Positions 12,401 through 24,200 of a stretch of DNA of 64,000 nucleotides are shown here, in pieces. Under the pieces are notes generated by a model, which saw nothing but the letters and a program-made list of their open reading frames with translations, was not told the origin of the DNA and did not search any database. The stretch lies in assembly GCA_025331565.1 (NCBI GenBank), contig JAFREQ010000014.1:7396501-7460500 (forward strand), written 5' to 3'. This DNA comes from Holacanthus passer (taxonomy: Eukaryota > Chordata > Actinopteri > Pomacanthidae). Both the position numbers and the translations under genes were made by a program. How positions within the stretch are numbered: position 1 is the first letter of the stretch; the number at the start of each line of letters is the position of its first letter.

Positions 12401-14134
12401 AAGCGCATAAGCACCCTGTTCCAGCCTTCGGCTTCACCACTCATATTTGGACTAGCATTGTCAGCACAATGTCTTTCACTGGTTTGACTGGATAATTGAG
12501 AGTTGTTCTACAAACAACGCGGTTTCGGGGTTCTCACACTAACCATGCCGCAGGAGGTGCATTTGATGAAATACATCATGATGTGGCGTTCCTTCAACTT
12601 CTGTTCGCATTTTGCTCCGAGACAATGCCAAAGAACAAGTCCACAAGTGATGCTGGGCTCTTTCGCATGATATGTGTGACTCACACCCCTTTGGCTCCAA
12701 GAAGTGTTGCTGAGGACAATTGGACATAAAACAGTTGGGACACTTTAAACTCACTGCTTTAGTCTACTCCGGCCTGGAGGACATTCAGGTGCAGCACAGC
12801 CAGCGTGTAAGAAGATTCCATCAAGATGAGCAGACCTGCTGGAACAGCGCAGACTCACAGCACGTAATCGTTTTTTTTCTTTTTCTGAGCACGAAGTCCC
12901 GATTCCTCTCTGACTTTGATTAACATGCAAGCTCTTAAAATGCTGTCGGAAGTGGACAACTTTCTTGTCTTTAAAAAAATAATTTGCTTTTTTATTCATA
13001 AGCCTGGATTAGCAAACATAATTAGTGACCACATTAACTAATAGGCTATTTCTTTTTCCTTTTTTCGGCTGTCACCCATAGGGGTCGTCACAGCTTCGCG
13101 CAGATTCACAGATTTGGCGTAGGGCCTGCCCAAGGACCTGTGGACAGGAGGAGTTGGGGTTCGAACCTTCAACCCTGTGCAGACGACCGCAGCCGCAAAT
13201 GGTGCATTATGCAATTACGCAGCTCATTCAGCTGAAAGCAATTAAAAAATAATTACTTGTGTAAACACCATTAAATAGTTTGCTATTTAACATGCAGTTA
13301 TTTTTTAATTGCTGTCAGCTGAATGAGCTGAGCAATTACAGTACGCAGCTGTAACGATTATTTTCTCAGTATAAAGCAAAAAGAAATCCTGCTAAGTAAT
13401 ACAAAGCAGCATTTATTTGGACTCAGTGTACTGTGCGATGACAGATGGTCAAGCTTATTCCAGGCTTTGATGCCATGTATAGCTTGTAACAAATTGATCC
13501 CTGTGTGAGTTCACAGCCAGAGGCGCCAAATGTATAGAAAAAGTGACTGCTTAGTCCGTTCGAAGTGTCCCAGTTTGAATTTATTCATTTTATTGTGTTA
13601 CAGCATGTCAAAGGAAATCACTCAAAAATGAAACATGTGACGTTCATGCACGCTGTAACACACATTAACTGCATTTTGATGCAAAACTGTTTCATGGATG
13701 GATTTGCTTTTAATCGTCCTCGGACATGCCGGGCGTGTTGGTCGACAACTTTGCAACAGCGACCAGCGTTTTGTGCTCCCTTGATATAATTAAGTGAGTT
13801 TGATTATTTTTTAATAATAGGATAGATTTAAAAGGATTGCTCGCTGTGGTTTTTGCAGCTTAAGTAGTAAATTTTATCTGCCGCTGTTGTGGTCTGAGTA
13901 GAACGGGGTGGGAAACCGTCTCAATTTTTAACATCCTTTGAGCACATATATCATACTAACCTCCAAGGCAGTGACTGGAACTGCCTCTCTAGATGTCTGA
14001 TGGTAGTGATGATGATGATGATGAGGCTGCTTGTAGCCAATTTTCCAGGACCAGTCAGTCCAGAACGTCAACTTTATCCATTTTTTCCTATCCACTCATC
14101 CAGTTTCTCATGTTCTGAGTTGTAGTAGTGCTCT

Positions 14135-14188
<54 letters not shown>

Positions 14189-15580
14189 TCCCTCCTCTGC
14201 GTGTGTGGGGGTCTGACTTATGCTACTACTTCGGGTACAGAAACCAGACTCAAGACTAGTTAATTGGGGACAGCTGGCGCAATTCTGAAAAACTCTGAAA
14301 ACTCAGTCAGTGGAGTCAAGATTAGGCTCAGGTCAAGGTCAGGGTTTGGGTAAGTCTCCACAAAATTAATGTAAGTCAATGTCATTTTTCCAAAAGTGAC
14401 ATAGGTATGTGTGTGTGAGGAGTGTGACACAGGCTGTACAATATGTGGGGTTAACACAGTTCATGAACTACATCCTTTCAATTTCCAGGAATATGGATAC
14501 ACATTGATTTGATTATTTTGATGGATAATGTAAAAACACGAACAAGTTTGCTCTGCTAGTTTGCACTCAGTCTGACACAATAAGGTATTTATTTACCCTT
14601 TTTTAAACAGATTGCACTCTTTTTTACACAATTCTCTGTAGTTCTTACCTGCTGGAGGGCCGCGTAGAAAGAAAATCCCACCGAGGGCCCCCGTTGTCAA
14701 GAGCCTGGCCTGTTTACAGCTATAACTTGGATGTAAACTGCCACATGAACTCTGTCCCTCTGCAATATGAGTAATATGGAAGTGTTGATATAGTTTTACT
14801 GGGCCCAAGCCTATAACTGTATAAAGGTCTTTCAAAAGACCTGGAATTCCCATCACTGCTCATACTCTCCCTGCAGTGGGAAGCATCCCACTCAAAATCA
14901 TAAAGCGCAACACTGAAAATACAAAAAGCTTCAAGACCACCAGTTGAGAGCCAGGATCTAGTTTTGTCTACAGAAGAGAGGCAATATAATGTAAACATCT
15001 CATTGCCAAGGATTTCAAAGTGATACTCTTTTGTGCGTACCTGTGTGTGTGTGTATTTTGACTGTGAAATACTCACCGGCTGAACATTCAGAAGGTGGCT
15101 GTAAAAGTTTGTTTTTTTTTCACTCAGATGAGGACAATTGGAGCCTGTGGTGCAGCTTGAATTCACAGCAGTTACAATGGAGTCTATAATGACAACATTA
15201 CAATAATAAGACTGTATTATGATGATACATGTTTATATCTCAATCTTGACATTAGACAAACCTCTAGCTTATTGTTTTATGCAAATGATTAAGTTACCTC
15301 AAATTTTGAGAAAGGGTTACAAGGTTTGTGTATATAGAGAATCATATAATTGCCCTGAAGCTGTGTGGTTATATTTTATAAAGTCTTTTCTTTCCAAAAC
15401 AGAAAACTCACAACCCTCACAGATCACAATCATATACGAACTCGAGGTAAGAACTGTAAAACCGAACTGTAAAAATCAACAATGATCAATGATCACTGCA
15501 TGTTTATTGAGCCTAATGCATTCCTTTCTCATCTGGATTTAAGCAGAGAGCTGCGGGACATAGAGATGGAGCCACAATAA
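6429..15580 (+). CDS. csf1b: Macrophage colony-stimulating factor 1, short csf1b type
   Basis: Ligand of the CSF1 receptor, a membrane-anchored or shed four-helix cytokine for macrophages and osteoclasts. Coding exons: 6429-6470, 7853-7966, 8048-8110, 8224-8394, 8561-8762, 8854-8990, 15403-15446, 15547-15580 (807 nt, 268 residues). A hydrophobic leader ends in FPLTMA, followed by mature EVPGPCRHSITREHLLTARHL. Cytokine-domain cysteines are at GPC, GGC, KCC, QKC and WRC. Exon 6 encodes the membrane span (LGFIIASVCGGLLVILTLYC). Two tiny exons encode the tail ending ELRDIEMEPQ. A long mucin-like exon is absent, as in the short teleost form (knowledge). An in-frame ATG at 6381 would add 16 residues; 6429 was chosen because it is nearer the leader. 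The last large intron (8991-15402) is full of repeats. Confidence 0.88.
11392..11724 (-). pseudogene. Gag-like fragment of an LTR retrotransposon
   Basis: A 110-codon open frame on the minus strand begins MGPAAHTLFAKNYELISTL. It starts shortly after an LTR-like segment, as gag does in fish Ty3/gypsy elements. GC content is clearly higher than in the surroundings. Sequence with the same composition continues on the minus strand to about 11125 with breaks in frame. No protease, reverse transcriptase or integrase follows, so this is a truncated copy. Family name is inferred from layout and a remembered start motif. Confidence 0.45.
11735..12120 (-). mobile_element. LTR-like segment upstream of the gag-like frame
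   Basis: Read on the minus strand it has a CT-rich region, an AATAAA signal (plus-strand 11835-11840) and then ctgcatttgggtcctac, a phrase I associate with the R/U5 end of fish gypsy-type LTRs. It shares phrases such as ggcaggcaagggtc and aaacaggtaaacaaatc with 58640-58720. Borders are approximate. Confidence 0.5.
13064..13200 (-). mobile_element. tRNA-related SINE fragment (candidate)
   Basis: The minus strand holds ggttcgaaccccaactcctc, a good box B-like match, followed by ccacaggtccttgggcag. The same order occurs in the better copy at 59105-59370. It is truncated, and the box A region is not clear. Confidence 0.4.
13219..13330. repeat. Long near-perfect inverted repeat, about 33-bp arms
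   Basis: Arms 13219-13252 and 13298-13330 pair with one clear mismatch (gctgaaagc against gctgtcagc). The 45-base loop itself contains the smaller palindrome ttaaatag-tttg-ctatttaa. It looks like a small MITE or foldback element. It lies next to a SINE-like fragment in the csf1b intron. Confidence 0.85.
14137..14182. repeat. (CT)n microsatellite
   Basis: About 23 uninterrupted CT/TC units, followed by more pyrimidine-rich sequence (actccctccctcct). Confidence 0.95.
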
Positions 15581-15737
15581 TGTGAGTATTCTGACCTCTT
15601 TAGGTCTAACACCTGGAGCTGGAGCAGATTAAATGTCTTAAACACGTGTGTCAATCTCAATTTAAAGCATGACTGCAGTGCACTTACAGTACATGCATGT
15701 TTTCTTTGTATCTTCAGTATTTTTCTCTCTCCTCAGG

Positions 15738-15925
15738 ACGTAAAGAACACACCGCTGCAGCGGCAGAAGGAGCACTTGTGAAGCTGTATATTTTATCCAT
15801 CATGAACAAGATTTCATATCAATCGTCGTGTGTAATGTATCATAGTCACCTATTTAATCAGAAGCTTCGCTTTGACTGAGAGCAGATGGACCTTACTTGG
15901 AATAAAATGCTATGTATATTATGTT
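15738..15925 (+). other. csf1b: 3' UTR exon of csf1b with polyadenylation signal
   Basis: Just after the stop (TAA 15578-15580) the sequence atgtgagt gives a splice donor near 15582. A pyrimidine-rich acceptor ends in ctcctcag at 15737. The new exon then carries AATAAA at 15901-15906. This suggests an intron in the 3' UTR. The end of this exon is estimated. Confidence 0.5.
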
Positions 15926-16680
15926 TATGCATTATCTGTTGCAGATATCTTTTCAAGTTCACTAAAAAAAAGTTTTATTTTTACGCTAGTTATGTATATT
16001 AAATAATGTCTCCATTTGCTGCCACTTAACCGTTTGTAATGTTGTCTGCCAAACACAAGTTATTTATTAGTTTGACTCTATTCAGTCTCTGTATTGAAAA
16101 TAAAAGTTCCATTAATACCAAATCCAAAATACAATTCTCTAATTCTCTCCAGCTGTCCAGGGCTTTTATATATGACCTCAGTGAAATTACATCTAAAGAA
16201 CAGATAATGACCCCATTAAATAATTTAGCCACCGTGACAGCCGACATTCTGTTGGACTTAATACTTAATCTGGAGTCAAACATCCTTTTTCCATTTGCCA
16301 AAACTGTCTTTCCCTCTGCTTTGGAAACCATTCAGTTCCCTTCATTGTCAGATTAAAATGACTATCAATACAGTCTCCTTGCAATCTATTTCTAAATGTT
16401 ATGCCCAAAGCATTTTATTGGCCTATCCAGTTTTATTGCAAAAGAGTATGAATAGTTTCAGCATGCACTCTGGAGGATATGTTGTTATTGGTCACACACA
16501 CAGAGTTGTTGTTTCTGGCAGAGGGAGAAGCAATCCAGACAGATTTGCACCAGTTGCTTCACAAGACGTTTCTTGTACTGCACAGGGTGTGACAGGATTT
16601 GGTGGGAACAATGTGCTACTACAATTTACTCATATGCATGCATGACATTTAACCATTATTGGGTGGTAGCGGATAATACT

Positions 16681-16701
16681 GAGAGAGAGAGAGAGAGAGA
16701 G
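16681..16701. repeat. (GA)n microsatellite
   Basis: Ten uninterrupted GA units. Confidence 0.9.
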
Positions 16702-16922
16702 TAAGGGAGAGGGCAGTCTATTTTCTAATGTTGTCATGACTTTCACTCATGTTTACCCAGCCTAATGTTTCATAATAATAATAATGTTGCATAATGTCTG
16801 ACTTCGAGAACAAGTCCACACAAAGTCAAACATTTGTGTGTGTGTGTGTCTCGGCGAGCACCGCATCAGTAAATCTTGTCAAAAGATTCCCACATGTGTT
16901 CATGTGCATGTGTGCTGGCTTC

Positions 16923-16943
16923 TTTTTTTTTTTTTTTTTTTTT
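16923..16943. repeat. Poly-T tract
   Basis: About 21 T residues in a row. It could be a retroposon tail on the minus strand, but no element head is visible beside it. Confidence 0.85.
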
Positions 16944-18670
16944 GGTATGTGTACGAAGCGGAGGAGGGGGGGAAAAAACACAGCCCTACCCCACAGCCTC
17001 TGCAGAGCCATGTTCAGCCTTTAATATAACATGATCCATAACACTTAATTTCACAGGCTACTGCTTATCAGTATGCAAACCACTGTTGCACAGGCAGTAA
17101 TCCATTTTTCATCCCAAGACATCGCTCCATTACTAAACAAGGAAAGTATTCCTATAATTCAATTTAGTGCCTTTCTGCAGAGGATTAAAGGCAGCTGTGG
17201 AAGATGAAAAGGCAAGTTGTCCTCAACAATAAATATGTGGGAACTGCCTAAGACCAGTCAGAACTGTCAAGAGAGCTGACGCCCTTTTTCTCCCTCCCAA
17301 CCTCTCTCCCTTGTTTACCTTCAAATCAGGGGAAACAGAACATGCTGTTGTTGCTAAAAATATATTACTGTCAACATGTTGGGGGACAAAAAATAATGTT
17401 TGTTTCCCTCTGATGTAATAATAGGTACAAAGTGGTTCATCCCTATAGAAAACAGATTTACACAGATCACTCAACACAATCTTGTATAATTCATAGCTTT
17501 CTGGCTAAGTGGATACAAACTGTCATAAAATTCCTGACATTAGCTTAGTGACCTCATCTGTCTGTTAAGTATATATTTGTCTGTGATATACAGTAAAACA
17601 CACACTGGCTCAGAAATAATGCCCTAAGAAGTCTTTTAAAAAGTGAGTGTGATTAAGGCCAGACACGGCAGGCAAAAACATTCTGTCATGCATTGGTGAA
17701 TTTTGAGATTTTGGGCTTTGGTGTTTGTTTTACTTGAGATTTCTGTTCTGGAAATGTCTGCAAATTAGTGCATATTTAATTACATTATGCACTATTTCCA
17801 TATTTAAACAAATAGTATCAGGAAACTTGCAATATAAAAAAAATAATTGTCTTAAAGTAAGTAATGAACTGGGAAAGTTCCATGATGATCAATTGGTTAA
17901 AATTTTTACCCTCTTCACCTGTCGTGTCTTGCCTTAAGTTACAAAAATACAGTTACTAATTTTAAAAACAACAACAACAAAACAAAAAAAAAATCAGATA
18001 ACAGTTATTAGTTCCGGTTATAACAATCTTGATTTCAATACATGATTATCTTATTTGAGGAGGAATAATCACAAACACAACTTTAAAGGTTGCCAGCACA
18101 ATCAAGCAGTAAATTCATTGTTCAATAAGCATCTCTGATACTAAAGTGACTTTTGCCAAATATTACTAATGAGAATCATTCCTGCTCAACTTGGAGTTTT
18201 ATCACCTCGTGCCACATGGTGGAGGCAAAGATCCAAACTGAGTCTCCCATTGATGATTGAGACTTTACGCAGGTTATATATCTGTATACATGACACAGAC
18301 AGAACTTGATATCATCAGCAACATCTCATTTATATTTAAGACTGTTATTGTTGCTAGAATACGGTATAATCAAATTTGCTTGTTGAAAGAATGTCAGTTA
18401 TCTGGCTTTCTTTCACCGTTCTCTGTGATCCATATGCTCCTCATCTGGATACGTGATTATACAACTGTGGAATTTCCCATTAACTAACAGTGGAATTGTT
18501 TAATCGTTTGGAATAATAAATCCGGCTTTCAGTTACCAATAAATTATCTCAAAAAATGTTTTGATGGAGTTGACTGTGAACAGTGCGTACATGGCAAATC
18601 AAGCGACATGAGATCGGGGGTGTTATAAATGGGCTAAAACGCTGGCTGAGTTGAGAGAGATCAGGAAGCA

Positions 18671-20917
18671 CTAAACATCAATAAATGCAAGATGCCGCAA
18701 ACAGTAGGCAGCTTCAGCTGGAATGTCTTTGGCGCTGATCTCATTGGCATCCAGACGCAGCATTCTCAGCTTGGAGAAGTTTGTCATGTTGATTGTGCTG
18801 CAGAAGCTGCTCAGGGAGAACTCTAAAGACACAAGAGGAAAGAAATAGGAAGGGAGGTCAGTACTGCCACATACTCCTTTAAACATGTTTGTGCTTTAGG
18901 CCAGAGATTGTTCTCGAATCTCCATTTTACAGCCACTCTAGAAGTCGGTGAGTAAAAATGCTTAATTCAAAAATTTAAAATTGTCTCCCCTTGTTTGATT
19001 ACGCCCAGTCAAGACTGTTGTTTTCTCCAGTTTTCATGTGTTGAATTCGAAACTTTGTTTTTATTGGGTTTTTTACTGTTTGCATAAAGTTAGTGTATGA
19101 GCTTCTATGAGATTGTTTATGGAAAACCCCTACTTCGGGGAAAGGGCATCATTTCAATGACTGATACTTGAAAATCCTGCTTCTGAGGTCATCTGGTGGT
19201 TGAACATTTTGCTGCATGCTCAGTCTCCACCCCGAATGCGATTTCCATCATGGTTGGGTGTGACCAAGTGCAGCAAGTCCAACTTTAAGAAATGGAGAAA
19301 AAATTTTTAAAAATATAAGGACATTAAGCTGCCTAATATGGTTAGAAGCAGCTGGATGATGTTGAACTCCTAAATACAATTAAGTGCTGCTGTGAACTTT
19401 ACTTCGGTTCAAAATTACACAAGCAACTGGAGCGCATTAAGTTGATCAGAGAAAGGCGTTGTTGAGCTCACTAAAGTGCGACCGTCTGTGAAGGAAGATG
19501 GGATCAGCCCCTTCAATTCAAACATTTTTTTCTAACTATCAAACTTCCTGCTAAATTGTTTTCGCAAACTGATTTACCAAATCCATTAGATCATGCAGGG
19601 AGGATCAGCAGTTTAAACTTTTCACCTATATGTGTGTGAAAAAGTTTGTTTGATTTCAGCATCATTAATTGCCCAGCTCATAAATGAGGCAGAGCGTGCG
19701 TCCTGCTGCACCAGCCAACTCAATTATAAAGTATAAATCTGAGATATATAGTGTCTCATATGTGTGATTTCAAATGAGGGGAAATCGAAGTTCAGCATTG
19801 TAAATCATGGCTGCAGAATACACTTGAATAGTGGCACTTAAAGTACATGTGACAATAACAATAACATTCAAGTCACTTTTTACACAGTTTAAGCCTGGTT
19901 TCACTATTAAAAAAATAATCATTAAAAAGAACTGAGGGTTGAAAATCATTATACAGTTCTTTGGATCACTACTTTATATTTATTTACATGTTATAAAGCC
20001 AAAATCTGAAGTAACAGAATCTCCATACCTTTGATCTTATTGGCTTGTAAATAAAGGTTCCCCAGGTTCCTACTGACAACAGGGATTTTCTCCAGTTTAT
20101 TGAAAGAAAGGTCAAGCTCAACCAGCGTGCTGATATTGAAAACACTGGAGGGAAGTCCTTTATCTGTCAGCTTGTTATGAGCCAAACGGAAAAACTGCAG
20201 TTTGGGATACATGGTGAGAAAGCCCGTCGGCACGCTCTCTATGAGATTGAACTCCAGGTAGAGCTGCTGCAGCTTCTCGGGGAGGTTATCAGGGATTTTC
20301 CTCAGTTTGTTTTTCCTCATGTCCAGCATGGTCAGAGACTTGAGTCCCTTGAACACACCTCCAACGTCCTCTATGACATTTGCGTGGAGATGAAGGGTGG
20401 TGAGGTTGGCCATCCCCTCGAATGAGTTGGAGAGGATTTTTGAGATCTTATTGTGACCAAGTCGCAGGTCCGTGATAGACTTTGGTAAGTTGGGAGGCAC
20501 ACGTGTGAGCTCATTGTGATCCAAGAGGAGCCGCTCCAGGTTCTTCAGCTTGCTGAACACATTCTTTCCGATCTTGTCTGAGTTGAGCTGGTTGTGAAAC
20601 AGGACAACCCAGACCAAGTTAGTAGCATTGTCAAAGACCCCATCTTGAATGCCTGTGATCTGGTTACGCTGCAGGTAGACATACTTAATGTGTGAGGGGA
20701 CATAGGGAACGTGCTGAAGGTTGCGGCTGTGACAGTACATAGCCGTGGGGTAGGCTGAAGGGCAGTCGCACTCCAGGGGGCAGTCCACTTCCTCAGCCAG
20801 CCAGCCAGCCTGCCGTCGCCGCCACCGCAGATGGGACAGCCACTGGAAGGAGCTGTAACGCTGGCCGATGCTGAGATCCACCAGTCCCATTACGAGGAGG
20901 AGCGCCACTGCCTGCAT
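18671..20917 (-). CDS. fmod: Fibromodulin, small leucine-rich proteoglycan
   Basis: Secreted collagen-binding protein of cartilage and tendon matrix that controls fibril assembly. Coding exons on the minus strand: 20029-20917 (start ATG at 20917) and 18671-18822 (1041 nt, 346 residues; phases join as NKIK|EFSLSSFC). A signal peptide (MQAVALLLVMGLVDLSIG) is followed by the N-terminal cysteine cap CPLECDCPSAYPTAMYC, about ten leucine-rich repeats (for example LERLLLDHNELTRVPPNLP) and the C-terminal ear with EFSLSSFC and the end CLRHLAFIDV. The EFS-SSFC and GVFDNAT phrases match fibromodulin better than lumican, keratocan or PRELP. The usual tyrosine-rich stretch after the signal peptide is missing and replaced by a basic segment with WRRRQ. 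The a/b duplicate was not determined. Confidence 0.93.
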
Positions 20918-21105
20918 GATCACTGATGAAAAAGCCAGGAAGAAAAAGATGTAATTCAAAGTTGATATGCATCCCAAATCTGTAATACACTGATAATATG
21001 AAATGTTTTGCAACTAACACTGAATTACACTGATCCAGCAATTTAAGACCGATCCACTTCTCTCTGCTCAACTCTTTTAACATACAGTAGGTACAGTATA
21101 CCTAC

Positions 21106-21265
21106 CAGTTGGTTGATCAGAGACGATGCCTCCTCCCTTGCTCACGTCTCCTGTGTCTTTCTCAGACTGACTGTTGTTTGCATAGAGTAAATATCCCCCC
21201 TCTCTCGGCAGCTGCAGCCCCCGCCACCCGGCCTCATTAGCGCGCATACATTTTTCCACTTGCAT
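21106..21265 (-). other. fmod: 5' UTR exon of fmod (candidate)
   Basis: On the minus strand a consensus donor (caactg|gtaggtat) ends an exon at 21106. The next acceptor, tttttcatcag, lies five bases before the fmod ATG (exon 2 begins at 20922). Fibromodulin genes have such a non-coding first exon (knowledge). The upstream end is a guess. Confidence 0.55.
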
Positions 21266-21269
21266 GTAG

Positions 21270-24200
21270 AACCTGTGCTATAATGTATCACCTCCAGCCA
21301 TGTTCATATCAATCCCATCTGTGAACCGACGCAGACATCTGCTTTTTAACAACCTTGTTTTCCTCTACTGTGACCTGCCTTGTCATTAGTGCCCCTCTCA
21401 AATTCTGGCTTGCAGTTTACTGTTGAGGGCTGGAGGTGACAGTGAGCGTGGCTGGGATATAGAAAATTTAATGAACCAGACTAGATGCTGGGGGCATGTT
21501 TCTTCTCAGATGAAACAAAGCAGCTTGGTTTAAGTTTAAAATCTGGCTCTTAAGTTGCAGCATGCTTTTGCTCATTAAGAACTGTGCGTTGCAACATGTA
21601 CAAAGTATGACAAACCCTGTTATGTGTCCACAATCCTTCTCCTTATTCTTTTTTTCCCCCTTTCTTTGTTCATGCCTGCTTCAGTACTCACTACTTGCGT
21701 CAATTATAGTGTTCAAACTACAGAGAAAGTCAACATATGTTTCTGTGCTGGCGCCTGCAGACAGAAGACCACCATTATCATCCTGCAGACCGTCTTAAGA
21801 ATGGGCCTTGCCACTTACGTCCTCCCCTGAAGCAGGAAAATTGGAGACAGAGTTTCAGTCTATATTTTATTTCCTCCCAATCTGCTTCCCTGGCCCCTTT
21901 GAGGAAGAAAATACAATGTGCTGATTTGAAAATGGAAGTTGCTCAGCAAATAATAGACCTTAATAACGCATTCCCATTTCAGAAGAGAGGGAACCTGAGG
22001 ATACACAGATGGGACTCTTTAGCACAAAGGACTTGGCAGATTTTTAGTCCCAACACAGCATTCCTTTAATTTTAAAACAACCTTTAGGCTGAAGTTAAAA
22101 CCAAGTAAGTAACAGTAAATACTGTTTTCCTAGTAATGCTCCTATGTTTAAGAAGCAATGCCTTGTATTTGGTTATAACCGTGCCGTCCAGATTAATTAC
22201 AAATTGCAATCCTTCCTCGCAAATCTATCCAAAGAAGAAGTAACTGGTGAGGGAAATGAAAAGATTCCAGGAAGAAAATGTCCCTTGAAACTTTGATGTT
22301 GGATTATCAGTGAGTTTTAATGGAAAAAATGCCTTAATCTCCAGAAAATCCACTTAAAACAAATGATTAATATTTTGTATCTGGTTTGACAGCTTTGTTT
22401 TCTGAGTGTGCGTCCCTGAATCCGCCACAAAGAAAGTCTGAATTAAAACAGGATGCAACAGCTGAAAATATTATCTCGTAATTAGAACATTGTGTTGTAT
22501 CCAAATCATTCTGTGTGGGCGTCATTTATTCAAGGATCCAGCAACAGCCTGGAAGCCAAAAAGGCTAAATAGTCCCAATTGTATGACAGCAAACAATAAG
22601 CATTGAGTTTGGAGCAGATCTGCTGTTGTGAGCTGTACCATAAGGTAAAGCCGAAACTATTTTTTGAATGGATTTCAATAGAGACTACATAAGATTGACT
22701 GTAATGAAAATGCCAATTTAAAACACATTTGTGTTTTTTCGGCTGGGGGGATTCTTTGAAAATGAGAATCTCGGAAAGTGGGGTTATTAAAATATGTGCA
22801 TGTATCCAGTTTAAAGAACTACAAAAGTGCTTAACGTCATTTAGCCCATTTACTGTCTAAGGCTACAAATATACTGCCGATGATTTCCCAGATCATTTTT
22901 TATTAGATGGAGGACAGCATCTTTAGCTGGTTATAATATTTCTTGACAAACTATTGCGTTGATTGCCATTAAATCTAGGAGACATTCATCCCACTTGTTG
23001 TCAAATCATAAATAATTTGTTTATTACCGCTCGAGTTTAAAGCTAACATCAAATTCTAACGATGAAGTTTTTAGATGCATGGCGTTTAGCCTTTAGCTAA
23101 TGTTTCCTGCAGGTTGCCACCAAATTGTCAGGTCTTCTTAAATTCAATTTGTTAATTTTGTAAATTGTACCTGTCCTTCCACACATGATTACAGTCTTGA
23201 ACATTACATTGTATTCAGCAGAAGTCATGTTCTGATTATTCTCACTGAGCCACGACTAGAAATCATTACACATTTTGCAAACAGCTGTTTTTGTGAAACC
23301 ACGCAAGTCATAGATGAAAGACACCTGTGTGGCAGTATGTAGTGTTGCTAAAGGCAAAAATGAAGGGCTTTTATACAAAGCGAAACCTCCAAAACAAAAG
23401 AGGTTTTAATACTTTACAAGTGACCCATTCATACTGTTTACTACTTTGCATAATAATTCAATGCAAAACATCCTGTATTTGTATTAAACAATTGCGCTGC
23501 TGGAGATCTATTTGACTTTACGCTAGCAGTGAACGACTAACTGATCAAACAACACGCAAAACCACAGAGAATATCAAGACATTTAATCCAGAGTAAAAGA
23601 CAGACAGCACAGAAGTGATGTGCAACATTTTCCACCGTACATCTCGTTGCCTACTACTACTGCCTTGATCTAACAGTTTATTGCCATCCACTTTTCTTTC
23701 TGTGTCTTTCACACAACAGACTTCATGCACTACTTTTATGTTTCTCCCTCGAAGAAAATGAGTCCAGTTTGCGGCTCACTTTCTTCAATTAAATGCAATT
23801 ATCACCTATCTCATGAGCAAGTAAGACCTTGAGATGGGTTCTGTTATGATTTGGCACTATAGAAATAAAATTGAATTGAATTGAAAAGATACTGCACTAC
23901 CACTATATGATGAAAAAACCCTCATATTTTGTGGGAAGGAGAAATATTTCCAACAGCACAACAGCACACAGAACAAAAGTTGTGGTTTCTGGTATTATTT
24001 ACTTTAAACAGAAAACTATGAATGATCCTTAGGAACTTTGTAATCCACACCCTCAAGACAAAAAGTTTTAAAACTGACAACAGAAAAACTTATATAATAG
24101 ACAGAAAACAACCTAAAAACAATCTGTGAGTTAAAAGCTCATCAGTATATACATCAGAAAAATAAAAACTGTCCTAATATACAACACATACAGTAGATTC

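Larger units (their letters stand above)
8991..15402. other. Large last-but-one intron of csf1b, repeat-rich
   Basis: This 6.4-kb intron separates the membrane-span exon from the two tail exons. It contains a short GCATT tandem run (about 10185-10206), an LTR-retrotransposon remnant (11392-12120), a SINE-like piece (13064-13200), a long imperfect hairpin (13219-13330) and a CT microsatellite (14137-14182). No other coding exon was recognised in it. Confidence 0.7.
15926..18670. other. csf1b-fmod intergenic region
   Basis: No exon is recognised between the convergent 3' ends of csf1b and fmod. It holds a GA microsatellite (16681-16701), a poly-T run (16923-16943) and AT-rich sequence. Overlapping open frames of about 100 codons on both strands at 16026-16356 resemble nothing I know. 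Confidence 0.55.

Noticed and set aside
13064..13200. True tRNA gene
   Set aside because: Only a box B-like segment is present; no cloverleaf with paired acceptor stem can be drawn, so a SINE fragment is the better reading.
14137..14182. CRISPR-like or functional tandem array
   Set aside because: Simple CT microsatellite; no spacer-repeat structure anywhere in the window.
16026..16356. Overlapping open frames of about 100 codons on both strands
   Set aside because: Neither shows a recognisable family, splice context or codon bias; paired frames on both strands of the same AT-rich DNA are expected by chance or from an old repeat.
20177..20425. 82-codon plus-strand open frame
   Set aside because: It is the antisense shadow of the fmod leucine-rich repeat exon.
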